Assembly (NCBI RefSeq): GCF_902362185.1
Contig: NC_044498.1
Location: forward strand, 22,464,565 to 22,528,564
Direction of reading: 5' to 3'
From: Chanos chanos
Taxonomy: Eukaryota; Chordata; Actinopteri; Gonorynchiformes; Chanidae
Length of the DNA: 64,000 bases
Below, piece after piece: positions 25,226-38,739 of the stretch. The notes under the pieces are model-generated. The model saw only the letters and a program-made list of their open reading frames with translations. It was not told the DNA's origin and searched no databases. Each line of letters opens with the position of its first letter. Positions within the stretch are counted from its first letter, which is position 1. The position numbers were made by a program, and so were the translations under genes.

Positions 25226-27104
25226 AAAAATGTATGTATGTATCCCACTGGTTTTAGTGACATAGGCTCTTGGTTTTTTTGTTTTTTTTTCCCCCCTGAC
25301 TAAATCAAAGGAAGGGATGTGTAAAGGGTAATGGTTAGGTTGAGATCTTGGTCAACCTATACTCTGGAAAAACTTTAATTGCATAACACTTCAACAAGCG
25401 TAACCAGCCCTTAAACCCTGTGTTTTTAGCCCCTGCTGTATTATAACAGAGGGATGAAGTTGCCTACTCTCTCATTTTGTTCTTTATTTGCTCTGAGATT
25501 CTCTGAGTCACTCAAATGAAACGAAACAAAGAAACAGGAAGAACAGAATGGCAGGTGCGTTTCTGACTCTACATAAGAACATTATTAACTCTTCACATCT
25601 GAGGGCATTCTGGCAAGATACAATGGAACCGCATATATGAGACATACCAAGCAAGAACACTTGGCAGGGAGAGACAGTCCAACAAGGGACAAAGTACGGT
25701 AGCCTATCTTATCAGCTGATTTCCCTACTGTACACCACAGTCAATTATTAAACTGTTTCAAAGAAATCAGCTCAGCCTGCATCCCAGTTAAATAGCGTAT
25801 TATATGAATCGAGTTTCACATGGGACGGTGAAAGGTTTCAGCGTCACTTTTCTGACACCTCCTGTTCCTTTGGTTACTGTCAGAGAGATGAAACTGTAAG
25901 TTAAAACTGTAAAGAATGTCAACAATGCCCACAAGGTAGGAGGACAAAAATAAAAAGAGTACAGCAGAGCCAAACAGGTTGATGAAAATTCCTGAAAACA
26001 CCCAGGGGCAGCTTCAGAAGAAAAAAGAAAAAAACAAAAAAAAAAAAAAACAAAAACAAAAAGGTTTTGCATATTGGCTGAATCACTCTTTTCAAATGAC
26101 CTGCTCTAAACTCACGAAGTTTCCCTGCTGACTGCTGTCCTCCATCTGTCGCTGATGCTACTGCTAAGAAACAGCAGATTAAATCGCAAATTGAAATTCT
26201 AATTATCCATCATTACAAGTGCATATGTTCTAAAGCGCATCACATTGTCCTGATCAGTTTAGTCTGCAGCTGGTTAGTAGGGTCGTGACACAATGGATTA
26301 CTGAGGGAGCAAAAACATTTGCTACGCTCAGTGATAAATGTTTTTGCTGCAAATCTCATTCGGATTGGACAGTGTGTGGTCCCCCCCCCCCCTTTGTTTG
26401 TTTTCCTATTGTTTTTTTTATCTGATTCCCTCCTCTCTGACCCAAAGGGATTTTATTCAAGCAGTAATCTGTAGAGTAAGAGGCCCACAACTCTACTGAT
26501 GCTTGCATTGTTTATATGGTGCTTTGGACTGGTTGGTTAGGGAGGGGGCAACATAGGAAAACTCATTTCATACTCAGCTGTGAGTCTGCTGGTTTTAATA
26601 GTCGATCAACTTGAAATGTGTGAACAAACGTTTAAACCGTGTTGAAAGAGCTTAAAGAGAACAGCCCTGGTCAAAACACTAGCTCCAACATGCCTCAGTA
26701 TTTTGGATGTCAGACCCCACCCGTAACACAGCGTATCACATGACTCAGAGAGGGGAACGATACGAGCGCGTCTTTACTTCACTGCGAGAGGACACCACAT
26801 CACAACGCTCTTGTTACTCCTGTCTCATGTTTCTCCGAACTTGAAACAGTCTGAACAGTGCACACACTGCCCATGAGAAGGCAGAGGCAAAAGCTTTTCC
26901 CTATGATTATTTGTGTTTGCCCTGGGGGTTGGGGGCGCTCATAATTATACACACACGCACACAAACACGCACAAATACATATGCAGACATACACACAGAC
27001 GAAGAATACACCAGAAGAGCAGGGAATGCTCTGTTGGAGCAGGAGATAGGCTGTGGGGAACACGGCATGTTCCTGTTGAAAGGGTGACGCTCCCATTGGT
27101 AAAA

Positions 27105-27153
<49 letters not shown>

Positions 27154-28162
27154 AGGGGGCGTTGAATGTGGACTACAGGTTTACACAGGCATGTCTCAGA
27201 GAAGGGAACAGAAAAAAAACACACACACACACACACACAGACACACACAGGGGAGAGAGAAATCAGGCAGGCTTGGCTGACAGCCTGAGGCGAGCCCTGA
27301 CACAATCACCAACAGAGACAGTCAGAACAACACAGCCTGGGGCTCCACACTCGACAGCCCCAGAACATCAGAGGCATAACCGCAGAAAGGCCCATTAATT
27401 AGAGCTCAGCAATAGACCACGCTTTTCACACAAGACAGCTGTTCAACAAGTCCCAAAAGGTGTGTCTCACACATATACACGCTCATACACACACAAACGA
27501 TTAGCATTATCACATCCTTCAGCACAATAATCCATAGACCTCTTCAGACGCTTCCCGTGACAAAACCGATGAATAAACGGCCCAATTGCCTTTTAGGTAA
27601 ATCTTATCTCTTTCGTTGAAAGAAGCACCTCAGGCTGGCTTTCAAGGTCTACTAGAGCGTAGCAGTTTTTACAGGTATTCTCTGAGAGTTTCATGAGGGG
27701 CTCATATCAGCAGCATTAGTTTGTATGCCACACCCAAGCAAGCATAAACAGGATGTCCCAAAGACTCCAGCTCCTGTCCATCCCACGATGGTTTAAAAAA
27801 AAAAAAAAAACATTAAACAGAGCTCCACGTGCTGCCATTGTGTTTTCAGAACAGAGGACGTTGGCTGACAGACTGGGACGACAGCTTGCCCTCATAGATG
27901 CATTGAAGAGAAGCCTTCTCTTTTATTTTCAGCTCTGTAAAAGGGCAGAGGAAGCCTCTATTGTCCCTTAACCCTCTGTCACAGTGAAAGGGGCAGATGG
28001 GTGTGTGTTTTGGTCTGGGTCATGCCCCCCACCCCTTTACCCCCATAAGGACAGCTGTGTGGTATCAGTACCTCCCCTCTCAGCTTTCTACCAGACAATG
28101 AGAGGCTCAAGCAGCACACATGCACACTCTCTCTCCCTCTCCCTCTATTTCTGTCACACTCG

Positions 28163-28215
<53 letters not shown>

Positions 28216-31200
28216 AACCACTTATGGACACCAACCCCTCATGCAAACAGGAATGAAGGAACAACAACACACTTGTCTGTTTGCTGCTGTTGAGGTCGCG
28301 CCCACGTCAGGAATTCTCTCTCTCTCTCTCTCTGTGTATGCATGTGCATGCCTGTGTGTGTGTGTATGCCAGCATGATGGATGCATGGTTTGGGGGGTGG
28401 GGAGGGAATAAGAGATGGTCTTCCTGGACTTGTCTGCAGAGGAGAGATATGTTTTTTGTTTCTGCAGCGTAATGCTATGCTGTGCAGTTCTCCTTAGACT
28501 TCAGGTTTGCTCTCCCACAACCAGAGCAAAACAGACTGTCAGTTCTCAGGCTCCTCAATCCAAATTCTAGAGAGAGAAATTTTCTGTGAGCCAAAGATAG
28601 AACTAACACAAACAGCAAAGCCTACAAAGTTAACCTCAGACTGACGGCTTTAACCCACACCAACACCCAACAGTTCTGCCCAAAAGTCATTTCCAGACAA
28701 ATCACACCCACCACTTCTTCACTAGAGTGGGCAATAACAATATGTGTGTGAGCAGCAAGGGCTTTCCAAGGTGTGGTGGAACTGTTCAGTCCATTAAAAA
28801 GTGAAAGATCAAGGGGGAAATAAGGTAATCTACAAACTAGTCCAACATAAGACCAGAGGCTGAACTGTGTCAAGCAGGAGTCAAGGAGAGATAGAGGTAA
28901 CACAGAAGAGTGTTGGGTGTGGAGACACACGGAGACATATTACTGAGGTGCTCTGACAACAATCCCAGTAATCTTGGTCATTTAGAGTTAATTTTGTTTG
29001 AATATGTACTTACATGCAGTAGGTTACTTAAGACAGTCAAAGAAATTCTCCTTCTCTTTTCTCTCCCTCAGTGGGGTTTGACTGCGTAAGCGTGAAAGTG
29101 TGCCGACAGTCTGCTAGCACTAGACACTCGCTACTCATTTGGATAATGTGCACATCACCATAAGGAATGTAAACAATCATTTTGTTTTGATCCCTCTATG
29201 TCCAATCCATGTCCATCTGCCTGTGTGTGTCACGCCAGCAGCGATGAGAGGGCAGGCCCATTCTGTAACAGGCTTCAGGGGATCAGCTGTCAGTTCACAG
29301 AGAGGATGCTGGCAATGCTCAGTGAAAAGGCCAAGTCAGGCCCAGTAGGAGAAATCACACAGGCTATATGACAAAACAGAGGGCTGCCACAGGGCTGAAG
29401 CTGAATCGCCTCTAAACAGGAAGATGACCATGTCCTCTGCTCATCAGTAGACGTCAGCTCTCATAAAACCCTGTTACATATGCCCTACATAAGTAATAAG
29501 TCACTGCATGACCATCAAGTCACTGCATGTTAGATGACAGCGGCCAAATTTCAAACACATTGCCGGGGATGGATATTTGGAAATGTCCTTGTTGCAAAAA
29601 AGGGAAGAACGTTTGATCTAAACAAATGAAAATGATTGCGTCTGACTAGTTTCAACCAGCAATATTTGTGTGTGAACGCAAAAAATTTTGTTTTAATTTC
29701 CCCCCACCTCTTTTGTTCACACCATGACTCACTGCGAAAGTGATGACGACAGAACATTTCACAAGGGAAGTAAGACATGCTCAAACAAACCTTACTCGCA
29801 AATGGACTTTCTCAAGTGACACAAAGACTCTCACTTTATGTCTGTGTAGATACAGTAATTATGTGCGTGTGAAAAAAAACCCTCAGAGTAATTGGACATC
29901 GCTAACAACAACTGAAACTAACGGGTGCCTACACTGGAACTGCGATGCATGAGAAAGGTCTCTGGAACTCTGAGAAAGGTCACGCTGCAGGGGGGAGAGA
30001 AAGACAGACAGAGAGAGAAGGAAAGAAGGAAGACGAAGAAGCAGGAAGAAGAGAGAAAAAGAGCAAAAGAGAGTGAGCTAGTGATAAAAACCACATTTAG
30101 AATCTCATTAGTGTGAGTAATTTTCCCCGTTGCCAATCTCGTTGCACCTAAAACCCTTTTCCAATGATTGCAGATGAGACAAGGACCTATTAAAGTCACC
30201 GAGGATTGTTTTGGGACTCCCTGGAGAGTCAAGAGTGATGTCTATTCCTACGGTAACCCAGCTGAATGAACTTCACTCTTGTTGTACTCAAACTTCAAGA
30301 CAAGAGAGACACGATCAGCATCTTATGACCCCTTTCACCTCTTTTTTTTTGGCCTGTTTTGGTCTTGGCCTGGAAACTAATACCAGACACACATTAGGCT
30401 GAGCAAGCTGTGTCAAACTCTTGTGAAATGGCTTGAGCGCTTTAACCTAACCCTGTTTATGTGAATCATTTCTGTACCTGTTTAAACAGCCGCAACCACA
30501 ACCAAATTGTCCTAACGACATTAACTACAGTACCATCCAGGTGCAAGAGTTAGCCTGCTGCACTTTATTCTGACACACAGCTAGCTTTCATTAACCAATC
30601 TAATAAATAGCACTATTAACCATAAAACCAGTTTCCCTCATACATTCTTAATTTTCCTACTCATTTTACTAAGCCTGAGGCATGAAGCCCCTGCAGGGTA
30701 ATTGTTTAGCCCTGCTGCATTGCTGCTCGTCCTTTCTGTAGCAGGTCATTAAAAACAGCCTGACGGAGTGTATGGTACGTTAACTGCACCAATCAAGACC
30801 AAGCTTGACCCTTTCCCCCCTTCCATCAGGCAAGAAAGAAATATTGTGTCTATGTGCAGCTGTTAAAAGCTGATAGGTGGAGTGGTGGGCAGCCAGCACT
30901 AATGTGTCTGGCATCAGCTGGTCTGGTCTGACAATCTCCTCACAGCTCATAAGAAACACTGCCATTTCAGCCAGCACAGAAGCACCTCCCCGCTGTGCCC
31001 CAGGCCTCCCACACCTCGGCCCTGGCCCCCTGACGTACAGAGCAGAAAACACACACACAGAGAGAAGAACAGACACACGGAGACCTAGTAAGAAATGCTG
31101 CATCAGATTTGCATATCTGTTCTCTTTAACCAGAAGGCAAATATGCACATTTTAGCAATTGCCCCAAGTGAAAAACAGGTTTTGAGGTTGCGTGTACCCA

Positions 31201-34129
31201 TTTTTCCGTCTCCCTCAGCTTTGTTTGCAAACTTTGTTCTAGCCACTTGCGGAAGCTGTGCAGCTTAAAATGCACTGTTGACTGCACCACATATGGAGAG
31301 GTAATAATTCACTGCTACTTTGCAAGACAAAAGTGAAACTACTTAGAGAAGGTCTCACCACACGTGTGCGCGCGCACACACACACACATACACAAAAGTA
31401 CAACATGTATCTACACTAGGAACAGGGTGTGGTCCTGTTTTAGGAATCTGCTAGAACCTTCCCTGGCATAAACAATTCAATCAAAACCATCACAGCTCAA
31501 AGGTTTCCCCAGTGTCCTGCTTTGACAAAACAGGACAATGGGGAAACATGGACAATGCTAACAAACAGACAACTACAAAAGAAACCTTTGACACTGCTCC
31601 ATACACAGCAAACATCGTACGAAAGCAGAGAACTGAATGTAGGGGGTGGGTTGTTTAGGGAGGGGGGGGGGGGGGGGGGGGGGCGTGACTTCACTGGTGG
31701 CTGGCAAGTTGCTTCCCTTTTCTCACAGAGCCTGAGACATCCACTTCAAGGCTTTAATACTTGCAAACACAAAACCTCTTGTTTGTGTTATGAAAGCCTG
31801 GCCTTCTTGCTCCTCTCCTCCCAACCTCCTCTGTCTCAGAAACAACACAGTTAGTTAGTGATATAGACAGGTTGTTAGTTATGGTGTAAGACTTGTCAGT
31901 GAAGGCCTTGATTCACTGAGAGACACAAGAATGATTTATTACAGCTTGGTCAGCATGGGACAAATAGCAGGTTTTCCCCATGGTTTCACCTTGAGTTCAA
32001 GATAAACCGCTATTGCGTCTGAAAGAGACGCAAAAACGGGAAGAACAGATCAACCAGACAAGGAACAAACTCTAGCTTTAATCTCTGCTTCCTCTTTCTG
32101 ACCAATGCTATTCCCAGAACTCACACACACAGTATGAGATTAGAAGTAGCGACTGAAGTCCAGTTCAGATTTACAGTCAGTACTGGTTATCCCATGTGAC
32201 AGCACATTATCACCCAAACCCAGCACCAACATACCTGGTTCAACAAATCAAGGCCTCCATGAGAAGGAGCAGGGGGGAGTTTGGCTTTAATTTATAAATA
32301 AGTCTCCATCAAGTTAATTCCCAAGACATCTGTGCGAGGAAAAACTGAACAGTATCCTTTAGTTTTAGTTCTGCAATGCCTTCGATTAACCTACTTACTA
32401 CTGTCCTTACTGTCCATTTGGCAGTGTCTAAAAAAATAATCAGCTTTGCTTTGAACATATGAATGTCATTGATGCTTCTAAAGTAAGACAACAAAACAAG
32501 GTAGCCTACATGTAGTTTGTTCTCTGTTCTAAGTACCATTTAATTTCTATATGGAATGGGGCTACGAGATCCTGTGCAGTTAAAATGGCATTTATGAATG
32601 TTAGATTTCATGGAAATCTGTAGGCTTACACCTGGTAATCGTTGAGGGGATTACAGTATGTGCTTAAATGATGTATGCAGGGTGGCGATAAGCTGAGAGA
32701 AAACAAATACAGGAAGAGGAGCATAAAAAAAGCAGTCGATGAAAGACGCATAAATAAAATGAAAAATGGATTTCAATTAACAAACTAACAGACACACGAA
32801 CACACACCCACACCTACACATATACATACATATGAAACAAACAAACCAACTAATATATAAACATATATAGGAACAGGGCAAAAGAAAATATATATAAATA
32901 AATGCACAATACTTTCCCCCTTTTCTTGTACGTGGTGTAACAGTTTCAACTGTGCATAGTGCAGGCTTCTGACGTCCCACTAAACTAGGATCATACAAGC
33001 TGGAATTCATGTACACACTTACACACAGAGAGCAAATTAAAAGGCATTCAAGGGTATTCTATCACTTCCCTGGGGGCTCACAGCTGTGGTCCAAGGTATA
33101 ACCAAATTATCAGGACCAAGCTGACCACCCCCCATCCCTCCAACTCTTTGATATGCTCTCTCTCTCTCAGACTCAGTTATTATATAAGAGGATCCAAAGA
33201 CAGCCATGCTGCATCTCCACATACGGGTTACGGCAAAGGGAGAGGCAGAGGAATGCTCAAAGTACTGCTATTTTCAGATGCTGCATCAAAAATCCAAATC
33301 AACTGAAGGTTTTCTGCATGTGCACCCACTTCCTAAGAGATACCATGCTGTCGTGCTACAGGACCGCAGAAACAACACAACGTCCCAGCAAGGGCATCTG
33401 CCACTGTGTGTGAGTGCCACACACTGTGGAGGGCTGGCTGGGGGAGGGGTCACACACCGCAAGGGAATGCATACAGAGAGTCTACTCGAGGCAAAGACTT
33501 AAACACACATGTGTGAGAGCGCGTGCACGCACACACACACATACACACTCTTCCTCCTAAGAAAGCCGCCCATCCCCCCCTACATTCACATTTACATACA
33601 CCTCTCTTCTGGAAACAAAGCCATTATGCTGTCATCCCAAATACAATATTCATAGTCACTGCTTTGTTTTATGGAAACAACAACAGCAAATCCACAAAGC
33701 CAGATCTTTCCCTTGCTGTCATAATATTGAGGCAATTTGAAGTGAAAAGGAAAATGGCCAGCTGAGCTGATAACTGTTCTTTCTTTGTGAGTCTCATGAT
33801 CTTATTTGCTAAGGAGAGGCTGAAAAGTCAAACACAACTGACTGGCTTCGTATTGTCGCACACAGCGATATCATGAGCCTAGCTACTAAAAGCCTGTACA
33901 CCGTGACACGCAGGATGACAGCTGACTGGCCAGAGAGGACAGGGCTCTGAGGATGACATGGGTAGGAGGGAGAGGATGAAGATTATGAAAGTCTGTTTCA
34001 CTCACCTGACGCGTGGCCTCTGGGGATCATGCTGAGGAAGAGGAGGAGGAGCACAGACACAGCCAGCCTGTTGGCCAGCGAGCAGAGGAGCGGTGCTCTT
34101 GTCTCAGATGCTACCATTCCATTGCACAT
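21097..34129 (-). CDS. susd6: sushi domain-containing membrane protein SUSD6, with two sushi domains
   Basis: Six coding exons in transcript order: 34129-34006, 23635-23444, 23233-23039, 22613-22475, 21833-21430 and 21122-21097 (359 aa; human about 303). The layout is a signal peptide (1-41, hydrophobic SVLLLLFLS), sushi 1 (42-105), sushi 2 (106-170), one transmembrane helix (about 178-205) and a long cytoplasmic tail. The membrane segment, QPKLKSFHHSRR, LPSYEEAVYG and the C-terminal DDIPLLKEA are nearly identical to human KIAA0247/SUSD6. LPSY is an LPxY motif that can bind WW domains. Mammalian SUSD6 is reported to work with TMEM127 and the ligase WWP2 to lower surface MHC-I. The tail has poly-Ser and acidic stretches. 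Sushi 1 is absent from human SUSD6. Intron 1 is 10.4 kb. The gene neighbours srsf5, as in human. Confidence 0.95.
22033..22191 (+). repeat. 159-bp direct repeat, copy B
   Basis: Second copy of the repeat at 19972-20130, sharing blocks such as GCAAATTGTTTGGTACATCT and GATGGGCTAAAATAAAGCTG. It sits in the susd6 intron between the transmembrane exon and the main cytoplasmic exon. Confidence 0.8.
25169..25225. repeat. compound (CA)n(TA)n microsatellite
   Basis: About 20 CA units run directly into about 8 TA units. Confidence 0.95.
27105..27148. repeat. (GA)n microsatellite
   Basis: About 21 GA units, followed by a G-rich stretch, in the large susd6 intron. Confidence 0.95.
28165..28211. repeat. 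(CA)n microsatellite
   Basis: About 23 uninterrupted CA units in the large susd6 intron. Confidence 0.97.
31662..31683. repeat. poly(G) tract
   Basis: About 22 consecutive G on the plus strand in the susd6 intron. The length is liable to sequencing error. Confidence 0.85.
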
Positions 34130-34174
34130 CTTTTATTCCTGCGACACACACACCAGCGTCCTCTCAGGCTGAAC
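34130..34174 (-). other. susd6: susd6 5' UTR part of the first coding exon
   Basis: The signal-peptide exon probably starts at 34174, after the acceptor TTTACCCCCCAG. A (CA)n run lies just upstream in the intron (34185-34215). Confidence 0.6.
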
Positions 34175-37100
34175 CTGGGGGGTAAACACACACACACACA
34201 CACACATACACACTTCATTACAACTTAGAACAAGGGCAGCCTTGTTAACAGCATCTGTATTTAAGAAAACAAAATAAAACAGTGACTTTGAGGATATCTG
34301 AATTTAACGCTACAAGCACAACATTCAGCCAAGATCCAACAGTGTTTCACTGAATATTTCGGGACCATGGCTGAAACATTCTGGGAAGTTAGACACTCTG
34401 AATCACTATTTCTCCAACAACACATAAGAGAGCCAACAGTCAGACCAGAGCAGGGGTGGGAAGTGATGGTTAAAGGTCCTGCAGCGCGCAACTAGTGGGA
34501 AAGGAAACATCAGTTTCCCATAACAATCTAGAGCAAGAGTCTGAAAGCAGGGGGCTGAGGAAATATTTGTGGTTCACTCTGAGTTAACCCGTTTTTATAT
34601 ACACACAAACGCCTACTCAGATTCATGGGTAACCCAGAGTTTTAATGCCATAACAACAGCTCAATGTTAGAGAGATAACATCAGAGAGAAAAATATAACG
34701 TTCAGCATCATTACACAAATGAGATCCAGGTGCCAGTGTGCTGCTGGGTAAGCAATCTTCATTTGTCAGCATTCCCTTCGACAGAAGGAAGGCTGCGTGG
34801 TGATTTTTTTCAACAGACCTAATGGTTTTAATCATTAAAGTTGTGGATGGGAAAAAAAATCAAACCACAGTCATCAATCCATCAAGTTTGGTTAGTATTG
34901 CATAACATCTTTTAAGTAATGTCAGCAACATAAGGGCACAAAACATGAAGGGCAAGCAATAGTTGATAAGACGATCCTTAAAAGATTAACCGCTGTTTTC
35001 TAAAAAAAAAAAAAAAAACACCTTCAGATATCAGGTGTGTGCAACACACAACCAACACAAGATAAACCGTGTGAACGACATTCTGAAGAAAGGTGCAAAA
35101 CTTAACACATTTCCAGTCTGTTGCATGGTAGAGGGGGGTACAGATAATTTATCAGCCATCAACCAAATGAGAAAGTATTAACTGCAGTGGCAGTAAGGCT
35201 GCAATACCACTACACCTTCCATATTCTTGTTTGAGATGGAACATGGGTACATGACGCAAGCTCCTTGGCAGAGCGTGTATGCCTGCTGCTCCACACCATA
35301 CAGGCAGCAGCAGGGGAGCGAGGCATGCCACATACCAGCACCATGCCACCAGAGTGCCAAGGCACTGAATCAGCCGCACAATGCCAGGCCCAGAACAGAC
35401 ACTGCTAGGCATGGTTCTGCACAGATGGGACCTGAGCAGGATGTCTCTTCAGCACACAGCACAGAAAGACACATGAGATAGCTGCACAGAGCAATTCTTC
35501 TGCCATGCTGGCTCCCACTTGTAAAGATAAGTAAAGGGGGGAAAAAAGTTGTTAGCAGAGAAAACTTGAGCAGAACAGCTCTATCTTCCTTCCCATTCAT
35601 AAATATTTTTTAAGCTTAGATAAGGAGCTCTGGTTGACATCAAAATTGATTTTCAGGCACAAGAAAACAGAAGAGTAGCAAACTCAAATTTGATTAGTCT
35701 AACTACTAATACACATCACAAATTAAATCGACGTATCATAACTCCTCAGTGGGGGAAAGAGACAGAATTTGATCAGACAATGTATGTGACCGTTTTCACT
35801 GGGAACATTAAAACAAACTGAGGACTTCTTACTGTTTGCTGTATAAATAATACACTGAAAGTCCCAGGAGTGGTATGAGACTTAACACATTTAGAAAGTG
35901 AATTGGTTTGATGCTTAAACTGAACATTACAAGTGAGCCTCATAAACAATACCATTCATTAAATCAATATTAACAACATGAAGAGTTAAATTATAATGTT
36001 ACATGCCCAATACCAGGGATAGGTGTGGAAAAAGTTTATAGCCTTGTTCTATTAAGAACCATCAAGAAATTGCTGATGTGGCAATATTGTATCTGACCAA
36101 TGATACTAATCTGTAAAATATACTGAAGTAGATATGATGAATAGAACTTACATGTAATCATATGAGTTGTGGCTGGAGCAACTGATTACATAAATTTCAG
36201 GAGCTTACTGATTTAATGGAAAGAAATGCCACAATCAGTCAGTCAGTTGCCATGGAAACATCTAGACACAGCACCAGAAAGTCCAGCCAAAATTCTTGTC
36301 ATAGAGTCAATTCTCACTCTATCTTGCCAAAAAAGAAGTGTTCAGGCTTCTTCAGACAAAAAAGCTCCAGCAAGAAATATGTAACTGCTGAGCTCTGGCA
36401 GCTGTCTGGGGTTCCTACGACCTCCGACGGAGAGAAGCTGGGATTGGGAACAGAGGGGCTCAGTTTGGCAAAGAACGGCCACCAGGAGACCGCCATCTGA
36501 TAGGTCTGTAACTAATGCCATCACAGATGCCTGGTGTCCCAGCAAAAGAAGTGTTCCAGAGGACAGTGAAGAAAGGCCTTCTGTTATACTGCATTTCCAG
36601 CATCAAGTCCTTCAGGTGTTTTCTTTGTTTTTTTTTAACTACATACTTCATCTCACTGTACAGACAAGTATGAGAAGATGAGAAGTAGCAAATTATTAGC
36701 TGCATTCCTTCCTTAGACAACTGAGATCTGAAACAGAATGTGTGCCCCTATATCAAAACTCGACTGGGACAGAGAAAAACAAAACTTTAAATCAAGCACA
36801 CTCTTCATTGGATACTCAGATAATATCAATCTTACGAATTCTACAAATCCAAAAAGAACCACCTTTAAGCGCGTTTGTCCCTGCTACAGAAAGAAAACCT
36901 CGAATAAGTACAACCGAGCCTGCTTACAGTAAGCTACAGTACGTCAATAATGCGTCACACTGCGTTACTCTTAATGTCACGTAAATCAGACTCAACAGGG
37001 AAAAAACTGAAAACAGCGCAGAGTCGTAACTGTAACAAACTTCTTAAACGTTATCGAGTATTACATCAAGTGAAAAAAATCCTCGCCAACAAGCTCTCAG

Positions 37101-38491
37101 CCAAGTCACACGCGCCGACACGTGCAACTGTCCTGCTGGAGGATCTGCTGAAACAAAGAGAACAGTACTCAGAGTGCCCGACGTAAATTACTGTACGCAG
37201 ACGAGGTGAAGTTTGACTCGAATTTAGAGCACATTTCTCCCAGTTTCTTGGAAGAACATTAGATTAACTCTAACGCAGGAGGCCTTAAATCATTAATTAG
37301 ACCAACAAACCTATATTAACGAAACACTGTACGTTAACCATATTAACGTCAACTCTAAGAAAACGGGATGCTTAGACACCGGCGAAAAATGAATCCGGGA
37401 CAACACTGTATTATTGTTGTGAGGTAGTATGTTATACAAATACTGTATATATAAGAGTACACATAATGACTTCATAACTGGATGAAAAGGATACCTGGGG
37501 CCACAAAAGAGTTCTATCATATTCTCCTACTGTTCGGGGGAAATGACAGCTTTGTTCTTTTTAATCCAGCGAGCATAGCCCCAGTAGTTTATTTCACAAG
37601 AAGAGAGTGTTCAACAAAATCATCCGGGCCAGGCTAATTCAGCAGTTCTGTCAGCTGATGTTAGCTATTCCTGATATATAGTATACTTTTATTTTGAATT
37701 TGGTATGCTACCGTGCGAAAGCTAACTTTTAGCGAAATCACATTGTTGTATAACAGGCTGGGAGGGTAGCAAATACTGTACTTCAATTTCACATAACAGT
37801 CACGGTATATTTTGTGGCACAGTAGCGTTAATAAGCGATGACAAGCGGGGCTGAGCTGGTTAGCTACAAAAATATATGTTGCACGGAAGAACCTTGTGAC
37901 TGCCTTTCCTGAAAAAGGTAGCTAAGACATTTCTACGTAGTAAACGATTATATTAATTATGTAAACCCATAAACAAGTAGGGTTGCAACCAAAAGGAATA
38001 CGGAGGCCCGGAGCTCTATGGCGATGAGAACCTTCGAAGCTTGAATTTAGCTTACTAGCCAACAGTTGCACGCTTGGTAAGCAGCATTCCGACAAAAGCT
38101 CTCTAACCAGCGGATTTTAGCACTACAACAATGACATTCATTGTTGCCAACACAGTAACTAAAGTTCCGCTTTTTCCATTAATTCTGTTGGCAATTAATT
38201 TAAACTGTATCTTAGTGGAGTGGGTTGCTAATAGGACGATTTACCTGCGTAATTCTCTTGTAAATTGAAACAGACATTTAACCTTGGCTAGCAAACTTCA
38301 GACCTTAACACCACCTTGCCTTCCTGATATACCTGGCAAGCTAACATTAGCCAAAAAATAACTATTATATGATTCTGCCCACGACTTCAGCTTTATCGTC
38401 ACTGTATTTCACTTGCTAACGTCTGCTAGCTTGCTAACTGGTCATAAAGAAAAAGACACGGGAATCAATCTGATGAAGTTAAAGCCCTTAC

Positions 38492-38730
38492 CACGTTGAG
38501 GCTAGCTGAAAGCCCTCTTCTTCTTATTTACTTTCGGGTCATGAAGCTTCTTAAACGTCTTGAAATATCATAGAGTGTTCATTCAAATAAGAGACTGAAG
38601 TAATTTCGTAGACAGTGTTTTGTCTATCCACGTCAAAGTCATATGTAAATGGAAACTGTCTAGCTAGATAAAAGACTACAAGGGAACTCTACCAGCTGCC
38701 TCGCTCTCACATCGTCTCCATGGGAATGGT
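38492..38730 (-). other. susd6: probable susd6 noncoding first exon and promoter
   Basis: A strong donor (ACGTG|GTAAGG) ends an exon at 38492 on the minus strand, with no other gene nearby to claim it. Its upstream limit (about 38730) is a guess. Connection to the 34174 acceptor across a 4.3-kb intron is inferred. I see no coding sequence between 34216 and 38491. Confidence 0.45.
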
Positions 38731-38739
38731 GAATAATAC

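Larger units (their letters stand above)
23636..34005 (-). other. susd6: large susd6 intron rich in simple repeats
   Basis: No coding exon is recognised in this 10.4-kb intron. It carries CA-rich DNA at 24296-24415, (CA)n-(TA)n at 25169-25225, (GA)n at 27105-27148, (CA)n at 27218-27250 and 28165-28211, and a 22-nt G run at 31662-31683. Open frames here read through these repeats and have no recognisable domains. Confidence 0.7.

Noticed and set aside
24089-28472. Several long ORFs in the large susd6 intron, including CA- and GA-rich ones
   Set aside because: They read through microsatellites, giving Thr-His, Arg-Glu or Cys-Val repeats, and have no homology.
36216-36500. 94-codon plus-strand ORF in a susd6 intron
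   Set aside because: No recognised domain, no splice or promoter context and overlapping open frames on the other strand. Treated as chance.
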